Assembly: GCA_937927875.1 (NCBI GenBank)
Contig: CALEYV010000071.1
Location: forward strand, 1 to 12,740
DNA from: an uncultured Actinomycetes bacterium
Lineage (GTDB): Bacteria > Actinomycetota > Acidimicrobiia > IMCC26256 > PALSA-555
DNA: 12,740 bases
Reading direction: 5' to 3'
The notes below the pieces were generated by a model. That model was not told where the DNA came from, did not search any database, and was given only the letters and a program-made list of their open reading frames with translations. Below are positions 5,253 through 12,740 of this stretch, piece after piece. A program made the position numbers and the translations under genes. The first letter of the stretch is position 1. Each line of letters begins with the position of its first letter.

Positions 5253-6365
5253 GTGTACCTCGCCCGCCTCGAGCTCACCGACTTCCGCTGCTACGCCGCC
5301 GCCGCGCTGGACCTGCCGCCGGCGATCATTGTCGTCACGGGCGCCAACGGCCAGGGCAAGACCAGCCTCCTGGAGGCGATCGCCTGGCTGGCCTCCGGAC
5401 AGTCGTTCCGTCGGGTGCCCGACCGCGCCCTCATTCGCGACGGCGCGGAACTCGCGGTCGTTCGCGGCAGCGTGCAGGAGGACGGCCGCCTCCGTCAGAT
5501 CGACGTCGAGCTGCACGCCGCGGGCCGCAACCGCATCCTCCTCAACGGCCATCCCGCGGCGCGCACGCGCGACCTGGCCGGCAGCCTGCGCGTGACGGTG
5601 TTCGCGCCCGACGATCTCCAGCTCGTCAAGGGCGGCCCCGCCGAGCGGCGCGCCTACCTCGATGATCTGCTCGTCGCCGGCGCGCCCCGGTACGCCGGCG
5701 TCCGGGCCGACGTCGAGCGGGTGCTGCGGCACCGCAACGCCCTCCTCCGAGGCGGCGTGCGCGACCAAGAGGCGCGCGACACCTTGGCCGTCTTCGACGA
5801 GCAGCTCGTGCAGGCCGGCGGCGAGCTCATCCGGGGCCGGCTCCGGCTCGTGGCACGTCTGGCCGCCGCGGTCGACACCTCCTATCGGGCGCTCGCGCCG
5901 CGGGCACGCGGCGTCGGCGCGTCGTACCAATCCGACTGGGCCGAGCCCGACCCGGTGCTGGACAATGTCGAGCCCGCCCTGCGCGCCGCGCTCGCCGGCA
6001 AGCAGCGGCAGGAGCTCGAGCGCGGCACGACGCTCGTCGGGCCGCACCGCGACGACTGGCGGCTCGAGATCGACGGGCGGGACAGCCGCACCCATGCGTC
6101 CCAAGGTGAGCAGCGCACGCTGGCGCTCGCCCTGCGCCTGGCCGCGCACCGGGTCGTGACCGACATCGTCGGCAGCGACCCGGTGCTGCTCCTCGACGAC
6201 GTCTTCAGCGAGCTCGACGCGGAGCGGGCCCACGCGCTCGTGACCGCGCTGCCGACCGACGCGCAGACCGTGGTCACCACGGCCGGCAGCCTGCCCGAAG
6301 GCGTGACGCCGGCCTGTCACCTCGAGGTCGGCGCGGGGCGCGTCCGAGCGCCCACCCCGTCATGA
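5253..6365 (+). CDS. recF: DNA replication and repair protein RecF
   Basis: RecF is an SMC-like ATPase that helps load RecA at single-strand gaps together with RecO and RecR. The 370-residue protein begins MYLARLELTDFRCY, typical of RecF. It carries Walker A GANGQGKTSLLEAI (30-43), the LVKGGPAERRAYLDDLL segment (124-140), the family motif LVGPHRDDW (261-269), the ABC signature SQGEQRTLALALRLA (273-287) and Walker B VLLLDDVFSELD (291-302). Length is normal and all ATPase motifs are intact. The start is a GTG with no obvious Shine-Dalgarno, so expression may depend on coupling to dnaN. The 3' end overlaps the DUF721 gene by four bases (ATGA). Confidence 0.97.
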   Translation: MYLARLELTDFRCYAAAALDLPPAIIVVTGANGQGKTSLLEAIAWLASGQSFRRVPDRALIRDGAELAVVRGSVQEDGRLRQIDVELHAAGRNRILLNGHPAARTRDLAGSLRVTVFAPDDLQLVKGGPAERRAYLDDLLVAGAPRYAGVRADVERVLRHRNALLRGGVRDQEARDTLAVFDEQLVQAGGELIRGRLRLVARLAAAVDTSYRALAPRARGVGASYQSDWAEPDPVLDNVEPALRAALAGKQRQELERGTTLVGPHRDDWRLEIDGRDSRTHASQGEQRTLALALRLAAHRVVTDIVGSDPVLLLDDVFSELDAERAHALVTALPTDAQTVVTTAGSLPEGVTPACHLEVGAGRVRAPTPS

Positions 6366-6682
6366 CGCCGCCCCGCCGGCGGTCGGAGACACCCACCTCG
6401 CTCGGCGACGCGCTGCGCGAGGTCGGGCGCGAGCTCGGCCTTCCCGACCCCGGCCTCGCCGACTCGCTGAGCGACCACTGGCCCGACGTCGTTGGCGCCA
6501 CGGTGGCCGAGCACGCCCGCCCGCGCAGCCTCCGCGACGGGACGCTGACGATCGCGGTCGACGCGCCGCCGTGGGCGACGCAGCTGCGCTACCTCGAGCA
6601 CGAGATCCGCGCTCGGCTGGCCGAGATCAGCGGCCAGGACACCGTCCACACCGTTCGAATCGTCGTTGACCCGCCCCGCTGA
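6362..6682 (+). CDS. DUF721 / DciA family protein, candidate helicase loader or operator
   Basis: The 106-residue product belongs to DUF721 (DciA). DciA interacts with the replicative helicase DnaB and is thought to serve in place of DnaC/DnaI in most bacteria, including Actinomycetota. The family core is visible: SLSDHWPDVVGATVAEHARPRSL (about 35-57), DGTLTIAVDAPPWATQLRYLEHEI (59-82) and a C-terminal VHTVRIVV strand. The protein is short and lacks the long N-terminal arm of some actinobacterial relatives. Its ATG overlaps the recF stop by four bases, indicating translational coupling. The position between recF and gyrB is the standard one for this family in Actinomycetota (as in the mycobacterial Rv0004 locus). 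Family membership is firm; the helicase role here is inferred from the family. Confidence 0.9.
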   Translation: MTPPRRRSETPTSLGDALREVGRELGLPDPGLADSLSDHWPDVVGATVAEHARPRSLRDGTLTIAVDAPPWATQLRYLEHEIRARLAEISGQDTVHTVRIVVDPPR

Positions 6683-6715
6683 GGCGCGCGAGGTCGCGTC
6701 GTCGCGCCAGTGGAC

Positions 6716-6724
6716 TGGTAGAAT
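6716..6724 (+). promoter_or_regulatory. Candidate extended -10 promoter for gyrB-gyrA
   Basis: TGGTAGAAT in the 178-bp gap between the DUF721 gene and gyrB is an extended -10 element (TGn plus TAGAAT, one mismatch to TATAAT). No good -35 is seen at the normal distance, which is common for extended -10 promoters. Transcription would start near 6731, giving a gyrB leader of about 130 bases. Judged by eye. Confidence 0.45.
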
Positions 6725-6860
6725 GACGTGTGTCGATCGGACTCGTTGACGTGGCGTCGCATGCCGTACCGCCGTTCGACGAGGCTCCGAGCCCCGACGG
6801 TTCCCCCGAAACTCCCCCGACGGCCACATCGGCGTCGATCGCCAGCGAGGTGCGCGCGCC

Positions 6861-8795
6861 TTGACCCCCCAGAAGACGACCACCGCCCGGAAGCGGACCT
6901 ACACCGCGAAGGACATCACCGTCCTCAAGGGTCTCGAGCCGGTGCGCGAGCGCCCCGGCATGTACATCGGGTCGACCGGTCCGTCGGGTCTGCACCACCT
7001 CGTCTACGAGGTCGTGGACAACTCGGTCGACGAGGCGATGGCGGGGGAGGCGACCCGCATCGACGTCACCCTCCTCGCCGACGGTGGCTGCCGGGTGGCC
7101 GACAACGGTCGCGGCATCCCCGTCGACCCGCACCCCGACGACCGCAAGAAGTCGGCGGCCGAGATCATCATGACGACGCTGCACGCGGGCGGGAAGTTCG
7201 GCGGCGACGGGTACAAGATCTCGGGCGGCCTGCACGGCGTCGGCGTCTCGGTCGTGAACGCGCTCTCCATCCGCCTCGACCTCGAGATCCACCGGGACGG
7301 GGCGCGCTGGGAGCAGCACTTCGCGAAGGGCGGCGTCCCGCAGGGCCGACTGAAGAAGGTGGGGACCTCGAAGCGGCGCGGGACCGTCATCACGTTCTGG
7401 CCCGACCCGTCGGTGTTCGAGGACACCGAGTTCCGGGCCCAGACCCTCATGGAGCGCCTCCGCGAGATGGCGTTCCTCAACAAAGACCTGGAGATCCGGT
7501 TCCGCGACGAGCGCGTGAAGCCGGAGCTCGAGCAGAACTTCCGGTTCTCGGGCGGGATCGTCGACTTCGTGAAGCACCTGAACGCGTCGAAGGAGCCGCT
7601 GTTCAAGCGGGTGGTGTCGTTCGAGGACCGCAGCAACGGATCCGAGATCGAGATCGCGATGCAGTGGAACACCGGCTTCTACGAGGGACTCCACTCGTTC
7701 GCGAACAACATTGCCACCACCGAGGGCGGGATGCACGAGGAGGGCTTCAAGAAGGCCCTCACGAACGTGCTGAACAAGTACGGCAAGGCCAAGAGCCTGC
7801 TGAAGGACAAGGACGACAACCTCCTCGGCGAGGACATCCGGGAGGGCCTGACCGCGATCGTTTCGGTGAAGCTGCGGTCACCGCAGTTCGAGGGCCAGAC
7901 CAAGGCCAAGCTGGGCAACACCGAGATGCGCTCGACGGTCGAGCGAGCGACGAACGAGAAGCTCGCCGACTGGCTCGAGGAGCACCCGTCGGAGAGCCGG
8001 CAGATCGTCAACAAGGCCATCCAGGCGTCGCGCGCCCGCGTCGCGGCCCGCCAGGCCCGGGACCTCACCCGCCGCAAGTCGCTGCTCGAGAGCGCGGCGA
8101 TGCCGGGCAAGCTCGCCGACTGCTCGTCGAAGGACCCGGCCGAATCGGAGCTGTTCATCGTCGAGGGCGACAGCGCCGGCGGCTCGGCGAAGCGGGCCCG
8201 GGACCCGCGCTTCCAGGCCATCCTGCCGATCCGGGGCAAGATCCTGAACGTCGAGCGCTCCCGCATCGACCGGATGCTGAAGAACGAGGAGGTGCAGACC
8301 CTCGTCCAGGCGATCGGCGCCGGTGTCGGCGACGACTTCGTCGGCTCGAAGGCGCGCTACCACAAGATCATCGTGCTGGCCGACGCCGACGTGGACGGCG
8401 CGCACATCCGCACCCTGCTGCTCACCTTCTTCTACCGCCAGCTCCAGGAGCTGGTTCGGTACGGCTGCATCTACATCGCCCAGCCGCCCCTGTACCGGGC
8501 CGACATCGGGCGGGAGCGCCACTACCTGAAGGACGAGGCCGCGCTGCGGGCGTTCGAGGCCGCGCACGACGGCCAGAAGATCGACATCAACCGCTTCAAG
8601 GGCCTCGGGGAGATGGACTGGCAGGAGCTGGGCGAGACCACCATGAGCCCGGCCACGCGTACGCTGCTGCGGATCTCGGTCGAAGACGCCGCCATCGCAG
8701 ACGAGATCTTCTCGACGCTCATGGGCGAGGACGTCGAGACCCGCCGGCGGTTCATCCAGGACAACGCGAAGGACGTGCGGTTCATCGATGCCTGA
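6861..8795 (+). CDS. gyrB: DNA gyrase subunit B
   Basis: GyrB is the ATPase half of gyrase, which introduces negative supercoils. The 644-residue protein has the compact Gram-positive form without the C-terminal insertion of E. coli. The GHKL ATP site shows EVVDNSVDEAMAG (50-62), DNGRGIPVD (81-89) and GGLHGVGVSVVNALS (122-136); the QTK loop lies at 346-348. The TOPRIM domain shows EGDSAGGSAKRARDPRFQAILPIRGKILNVE (from 435) with metal-binding E435 and the DADVDGAHIRTLLLTFFYRQ block (508-527). The C-terminal end has NRFKGLGEMDWQEL (577-590). The start is a TTG: it is just ahead of the conserved YTAKDITVLKGLEPVRERPGMYIG, and GAGG lies ten bases upstream. gyrA overlaps by eight bases. Confidence 0.98.
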   Translation: MTPQKTTTARKRTYTAKDITVLKGLEPVRERPGMYIGSTGPSGLHHLVYEVVDNSVDEAMAGEATRIDVTLLADGGCRVADNGRGIPVDPHPDDRKKSAAEIIMTTLHAGGKFGGDGYKISGGLHGVGVSVVNALSIRLDLEIHRDGARWEQHFAKGGVPQGRLKKVGTSKRRGTVITFWPDPSVFEDTEFRAQTLMERLREMAFLNKDLEIRFRDERVKPELEQNFRFSGGIVDFVKHLNASKEPLFKRVVSFEDRSNGSEIEIAMQWNTGFYEGLHSFANNIATTEGGMHEEGFKKALTNVLNKYGKAKSLLKDKDDNLLGEDIREGLTAIVSVKLRSPQFEGQTKAKLGNTEMRSTVERATNEKLADWLEEHPSESRQIVNKAIQASRARVAARQARDLTRRKSLLESAAMPGKLADCSSKDPAESELFIVEGDSAGGSAKRARDPRFQAILPIRGKILNVERSRIDRMLKNEEVQTLVQAIGAGVGDDFVGSKARYHKIIVLADADVDGAHIRTLLLTFFYRQLQELVRYGCIYIAQPPLYRADIGRERHYLKDEAALRAFEAAHDGQKIDINRFKGLGEMDWQELGETTMSPATRTLLRISVEDAAIADEIFSTLMGEDVETRRRFIQDNAKDVRFIDA

Positions 8796-11262
8796 GGACC
8801 AGGGCGCGGAGGCGAGCACCGGCACCGTCGAGCTCGTCGAGATCCAGGAGGAGATGGAGCGCTCCTTCCTGGACTACGCGATGTCGGTCATCACGGCGCG
8901 CGCGCTGCCGGACGCTCGGGACGGGCTCAAGCCGGTGCACCGCCGGATCCTCTACGGCATGTACGACTTCGGTCTCCGCCCCGACCGCAAGTACCAGAAG
9001 TCGGCCCAGTCGGTCGGCGAGGTCATGGGCAAGTACCACCCGCACGGCGACAGCGCGATCTACGACGCGCTGGCCCGCATGGCCCAGGACTTCTCGCTGC
9101 GGTACCCGCTTGTCGACGGGCACGGCAACTTCGGGTCGGCCGACCCGAACGACCGCCCCGCCGCGGCGCGTTACACCGAGGCCCGCCTCGCCGCGCTGGC
9201 GATGGAGCTGCTCGGCGAGATCGACGAGGACACCGTCGACCTGCAGCCGACCTACGACGGCCAGCGCGAGGAGCCGGTGGTGCTCCCGGCCCGGTTCCCG
9301 AACCTCCTCGTCAACGGGGTCGGCGGAATCGCGGTCGGGATGGCGACGAACATCCCGCCCCACAACCTGCGCGAGGTGATCGACGCCGCCGTCTACGTGC
9401 TCGACCACCCGGACGCGCGGCCGTCGGACCTCATGAAGATCGTGAAGGGCCCCGACTTCCCGACCGGGGCCCTCATCCTCGGCAAGCAGGGGATCCGCGA
9501 GGCGTACACGAAGGGCCGCGGCTCCATCAAGATGCGCGCCGTCGCCGAGATCGAAGAGGGCAAGCGCGGCGAGCAGCGCATCGTCGTGACCCAGGTCCCG
9601 TACCAGACGTCGATCGAGGTGATCGGCCAGAAGGTGGCCGAGCTCGTGAACGACCGCAAGGTCGAGGGCGTCCGGGACGTCCGCAACGAATCCGCGGGCG
9701 ACACCAACCGGCTCGTCATCGAGCTCCGCCGCGACGCCAACGCCAACGTGGTGCTGAACCAGCTCTACAAGCACACGCCGATGCAAACGACGTTCCCGGT
9801 GCACATGCTGGCGCTCGTCGACGGCGTGCCGCGGCTGCTGTCCCTCGACCAGGCGATCCTCGTCTACGTCGCCCACCAGATGGAGGTGGTAACCCGCCGG
9901 ACCGAGTTCCGCCTCGAGCGGGCGAAGCGGCGGGCGCACATCGTCGAGGGGCTCACCAAGGCCCTCGACATGCTCGACGCCGTCATCAAGCTGATCCGGG
10001 GCGCGGCCGACGTCGACACGGCCCGGGCCGGCCTGATGGCCAAGCCGTTCACGTTCACCGAGATCCAGGCCAATCACATCCTGGACATGCAGCTGCGGCG
10101 ACTGACCGCGCTCGAGCGCCAGAAGCTCGTCGACGAGCTCGAGGAGCTGCGGGCGACGATCAAAGAGCTCGACTCGATCCTCAAGAGCAAGCCGAAGCTG
10201 CGCAAGGTCATCAAGGACGAGCTCGTCGCGCTGCGGGACCGCTTCGGCGACGACCGGCGCACCCGACTCACCGCCGACACCGGCGAGATCGACGTCCTGG
10301 ACCTCATCCAGGACGAGGAGGTCGTCGTCGTCCTCACCAAGGGCGGCTACATCAAGTCGGTCGCCGCCGACGCGTTCCGACGCCAGGGCCGCGGCGGGCG
10401 CGGCGTGCGGGGCAGCCGCAGTCGCAGCGACGACTACGTCGACCAGCTCCTCACCACGACCGCCCACTCGTACCTGCTGATGTTCTCGAACCGCGGCAAG
10501 GTGTACCGCCTCCGCGCCCACGAGATCCCGATGAAGGACCGCACCGCGCGTGGCACCGCGCTCGTGAACCTCATCAGCCTCGTGGGCGGCGAGCGGATCC
10601 AGGCCATCATCGACACCCGCACCTACGAGGACGGTGCCTACCTCTTCTTCGCCACCAAGAAGGGCACGGTGAAGAAGACGCGGATGTCCGAGTACGACTC
10701 GTCGGTCCGCAACGGCCTGATCGCCATCAACCTGCCGCGCGGCGACGAGCTCGTGCGCGTCATCCAGACCACCGGCCGCAACGACGTGGTGATGGTGACC
10801 CGCAACGGCCAGGCCATCCGGTTCTCCGAGAGCGGCGTCCGCCCGACCGGGCGGGCGACCGCGGGCGTCCGCGGCATGAAGCTGCGCGCCGGCGACGAGG
10901 TGGTCGCCTGCGACCTCTACCGGCGGGGGGCGGTCATGCTCTTCGTCAGCTCGAGCGGGCACGGGAAGCGGACGAAGCTGGACCTCTTCCACCGGCAGGG
11001 GCGGGGCGGTCAGGGCGTGCGGGGTATGAAGGTCACCGCCTCCCGAGGCGGCGTCGTGGCGGCCTTCACGGTCACGGCGGACGACGAGATTCTGGTCTTC
11101 TCGTCGGCCGGCAATATCATTCGCCTGCCGGCCGCTGAGGTCTCGGCTCAGGGCCGGGATGCGACCGGTGTACGCGTTGCCCGGCTGGGCGAGGGCGACA
11201 CGATCGTGGCGGTCGCCCCCGTGCTGGAGGGCGACGGAGAGGACGCCGAAGGATCCCCATGA
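8788..11262 (+). CDS. gyrA: DNA gyrase subunit A
   Basis: GyrA cuts and rejoins DNA and wraps it. The 824-residue protein has a winged-helix/tower domain (about 20-495) and a C-terminal beta-pinwheel. The catalytic tyrosine is Y129 (ARYTEARL). The quinolone region GKYHPHGDSAIYD (81-93) has Ser89 and Asp93, the sensitive wild-type residues at the E. coli 83 and 87 positions. The GyrA box QGRGGRG (533-539), required for DNA wrapping and so separating gyrase from topoisomerase IV, is present, and a second QGRGGQG occurs at 737-743. The loop before Y129 is one residue longer than in mycobacteria and E. coli, and the usual Met before Arg-Tyr is Ala127. The ATG lies eight bases inside gyrB with no good Shine-Dalgarno, so translation is likely coupled. 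Confidence 0.98.
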   Translation: MPEDQGAEASTGTVELVEIQEEMERSFLDYAMSVITARALPDARDGLKPVHRRILYGMYDFGLRPDRKYQKSAQSVGEVMGKYHPHGDSAIYDALARMAQDFSLRYPLVDGHGNFGSADPNDRPAAARYTEARLAALAMELLGEIDEDTVDLQPTYDGQREEPVVLPARFPNLLVNGVGGIAVGMATNIPPHNLREVIDAAVYVLDHPDARPSDLMKIVKGPDFPTGALILGKQGIREAYTKGRGSIKMRAVAEIEEGKRGEQRIVVTQVPYQTSIEVIGQKVAELVNDRKVEGVRDVRNESAGDTNRLVIELRRDANANVVLNQLYKHTPMQTTFPVHMLALVDGVPRLLSLDQAILVYVAHQMEVVTRRTEFRLERAKRRAHIVEGLTKALDMLDAVIKLIRGAADVDTARAGLMAKPFTFTEIQANHILDMQLRRLTALERQKLVDELEELRATIKELDSILKSKPKLRKVIKDELVALRDRFGDDRRTRLTADTGEIDVLDLIQDEEVVVVLTKGGYIKSVAADAFRRQGRGGRGVRGSRSRSDDYVDQLLTTTAHSYLLMFSNRGKVYRLRAHEIPMKDRTARGTALVNLISLVGGERIQAIIDTRTYEDGAYLFFATKKGTVKKTRMSEYDSSVRNGLIAINLPRGDELVRVIQTTGRNDVVMVTRNGQAIRFSESGVRPTGRATAGVRGMKLRAGDEVVACDLYRRGAVMLFVSSSGHGKRTKLDLFHRQGRGGQGVRGMKVTASRGGVVAAFTVTADDEILVFSSAGNIIRLPAAEVSAQGRDATGVRVARLGEGDTIVAVAPVLEGDGEDAEGSP

Positions 11263-12238
11263 GCACTCCGCCCGACGATCTGCCGTCGTCCGGGGACAAG
11301 GCCGTGAAGCCGCCGCCGCGCAAGCGCGGCGGCGACGGGGCCGGTCGCGGCGACGGATCGAGTGCCGTGGCCTCGACGGCCGACGCGCCGGCACCGCCTC
11401 GGCGGGGGCGGGGGAGCGCCGCGCCGGCCCCCGCGATGGCGGCGCTCGTCGACGACGCGCCCCCCAAGAAGTCCGACGACGGACCCGGCGAATCGACCGC
11501 GGCGCTGAAGGCGCCCGACAAGCCGGCCCGCCGGACCAAGACCCCGAAGGCACCGAAGGCGCCCGCGAGCGCGCCGGCCTCCTCGGGCCCGGACACGGCT
11601 GCCAAGTCGGCGCCCGACGCGCCGAAGCCACCGAAGCCGTCCCGGGTCGGCGACGCGGCCAAGGCGGAGGCGGACGCGGAGGCGGTGCTCGTCGACGACG
11701 AGCCCAAGCCGCGGTCGCGCCGGCTGCGACTGCCGGGCCGCGGCGGCGAGGCGGCCCGGACCGCGACCGCGACGGTGGCCGCAGCTCCGTCGGCAGCGGC
11801 ACCAGTGTTCATCCCGCCGCCAGTCGCGACCGCGACCGGGACCACGCGCGCCGCGGTCGTCGGGGTGGATCGTCAGTACCGGCAGACGGTGACGAAGGTC
11901 GATCTGTGGTCGGTAACGAAGCTGTCGTTGTGCTTCTACCTGAGCGCCATGTTCGTGACGATCGTCGCGCTGGTGTCGCTGTGGTTCATCGCGGTCTCGG
12001 TCGGAATCATCCACAGCGTGGAGAAGTTCCTGGGTGACCTGCTCTCGGCGAAGAACTTCCACTTCCTGTCGGCGACCGTGCTGCGAGGAGCGATCCTCGT
12101 CGGACTCGTCGTCGTCGCGCTCCAGGTCGTGATCACCGTGATCTCGGCGTCCTTCTACAACATCTTCGCTGAGCTGTTCGGCGGGGTGGAGATCACCGTG
12201 AGAGAAGAAGGGCCTGCCGAGTACCCTGACCCGTCCCT

Positions 12239-12248
<10 letters not shown>
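11259..12248 (+). CDS. DUF3566 membrane protein with long disordered N-terminus
   Basis: The 329-residue product has two parts. Residues 1 to about 205 are low-complexity, rich in Ala, Pro, Lys and Asp and likely disordered, with a repeated LVDD-x-P motif at 63-68 and 144-149. Residues about 206-329 form the DUF3566 domain: VTKVDLWSVTKLSLCFYL, a membrane helix at about 224-250, a short external segment, a second helix at about 275-299, then SFYNIFAELFGGVEITV. DUF3566 proteins are found beside gyrA in Actinomycetota (for example Rv0007 in M. tuberculosis); their function is unknown to me. The ATG overlaps the gyrA stop by four bases and has AAGGA six bases upstream. The reading frame ends inside the tRNA-Ile gene: its TAG is at tRNA positions 8-10. 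Confidence 0.92.
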
Positions 12249-12312
<64 letters not shown>

Positions 12313-12331
12313 CGAGGATGACGACCGACGA

Positions 12332-12350
12332 GCCCTACACCTTTTAGGGC
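12332..12350 (+). terminator. Weak hairpin after tRNA-Ile, possible terminator
   Basis: GCCCTA (12332-12337) and TAGGGC (12345-12350) form a six-base-pair stem with a seven-base loop, 20 bases after the tRNA. No run of T follows, so it does not meet the classical intrinsic terminator pattern; it may stop transcription inefficiently or only protect the 3' end. Confidence 0.3.
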
Positions 12351-12685
12351 CCCACGGAGTTCACCCTTGAGAACGCCTTCGCCTCGACAACGGATTGAGC
12401 GAACGGCGTGACCGGATCAACCGCCGGTTCGTAGGACCTTGCAGCGCCTCCGGGTGCAGAGCGCCAAGAGTTGCGGCCCGAAGTCACGTCGCGCTTCACG
12501 ACTTACCCGGTGACAACGCCCCGCTGTTCTACGAGGCGGGTGGTGAGTTTGCGGAACGGAACGGTGCGCGCTGGGCAATGGTCGAGAGCATCTGAGCCCG
12601 GCCGATCTGACGACGCCGTGGGGGCCACGGGTATCCGCGTCCGGCGGCTCGTGACCGGTGCTGCCGACACCAGCTGAGGACCTTT

Positions 12686-12740
12686 ATGCAGATCAGAAGG
12701 CGAACATTCGTTTGCGTGGAACACCGAACAGGTGTACGGT
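12686..12740 (+). CDS. Possible start of an open reading frame running off the window
   Basis: An ATG at 12686 is preceded by GAGGA at five bases spacing and opens a frame of 18 codons (MQIRRRTFVCVEHRTGVR) to the window end. The fragment is too short to recognise. The same bases can be read as a promoter with SOS-like sites, and both readings are unlikely to be right together. Low confidence. Confidence 0.2.
   Translation, partial: MQIRRRTFVCVEHRTGVR
12701..12740 (+). promoter_or_regulatory. Possible LexA-regulated promoter with two SOS-box-like sites
   Basis: CGAACATTCGTTTG (12701-12714) and CGAACAGGTGTACG (12725-12738) both resemble the Gram-positive/actinobacterial SOS box CGAAC-N4-GTTCG, each with one mismatch in the right half. 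They are 24 bases apart. TTGCGT (12712-12717) and TACGGT (12735-12740) could be -35 and -10 elements at 17 bases spacing, each overlapped by one site. This would suit a DNA-damage gene just beyond the window. Judged by eye. Confidence 0.4.

Larger units (their letters stand above)
12313..12740. other. Intergenic region without a recognisable gene (428 bp)
   Basis: Apart from the hairpin and the promoter-like sites at its far end, I see nothing coding here. Open frames of 66-73 codons exist on both strands (for example a TTG-started frame at 12395-12595), but their products match no family I know and have no ribosome binding sites. There is no second tRNA; in mycobacteria tRNA-Ala usually follows tRNA-Ile here. 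No copy of the tRNA 3' end is found downstream, so there is no sign of an integrated element. Confidence 0.6.

Noticed and set aside
9028..9066. Possible quinolone resistance mutation in gyrA
   Set aside because: The key positions are Ser89 and Asp93, the sensitive wild-type residues.
6728..9379. 883-codon open frame on the plus strand
   Set aside because: It runs in another frame over gyrB and the start of gyrA. The product is Arg/Pro/Gly-rich with no family features, as expected from high-GC shadow frames.
8782..11802. 1006-codon open frame on the minus strand opposite gyrA
   Set aside because: Antisense shadow of gyrA and DUF3566: composition skewed to Arg, Asp, Val and Leu, no domains, no ribosome binding site.
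12395..12595. 66-codon open frame after the tRNA
   Set aside because: TTG start without Shine-Dalgarno, no recognisable sequence, and overlapping open frames on both strands.

Overview
This is the chromosomal replication-origin neighbourhood of a high-GC Gram-positive bacterium (Actinomycetota). The gene order matches the conserved actinobacterial oriC block: jag-yidC-yidD-rnpA-rpmH on the minus strand, then dnaA, oriC, dnaN, recF, a DUF721/DciA gene, gyrB, gyrA, a DUF3566 membrane protein and tRNA-Ile(GAU) on the plus strand. Protein sequence style, very high GC, frequent GTG/TTG starts and the gyrA-DUF3566-tRNA-Ile order all support Actinomycetota. The class Acidimicrobiia is my best guess, but it is inference only.

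Layout. Bases 1-45 are not biological: they are an Illumina Nextera adapter (end of P7, an 8-nt index, and the full read-2 transposon adapter with its 19-bp mosaic end), so the window starts at a contig end and real DNA begins at 46. From 46 to 2092 the minus strand carries a tightly packed operon, read in the order rpmH, rnpA, yidD, yidC, jag. The last gene is cut off by the contig end. rnpA has no ATG, GTG or TTG start and appears to begin at a CTG overlapping the rpmH stop. The 2093-2403 gap holds divergent candidate promoters and a cluster of DnaA boxes reaching into the start of dnaA.

From 2404 to 11262 come the replication initiator, the origin (3844-4104), the sliding clamp, RecF, the DciA-like helicase-loader candidate and both gyrase subunits. 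recF/DUF721, gyrB/gyrA and gyrA/DUF3566 overlap by 4, 8 and 4 bases, so translation is probably coupled. A DUF3566 gene runs 10 bases into the tRNA-Ile gene. From 12313 to the end (428 bases) I see no convincing gene. At the very end there is a possible LexA-controlled promoter with two SOS-box-like sites.

Together the genes start replication (DnaA, oriC, DciA), process and repair it (DnaN, RecF), relieve supercoiling (GyrA/B), mature tRNA (RnpA), supply a ribosomal protein (L34) and insert membrane proteins (YidC, YidD, Jag/KhpB). I found no CRISPR array, mobile element or new defence system. The points of interest are fine-scale: the adapter, the CTG start, helically phased DnaA boxes next to a DnaA-trio-like tract, unusual residues in YidC and GyrA, the CDS/tRNA overlap and the terminal SOS-like sites.
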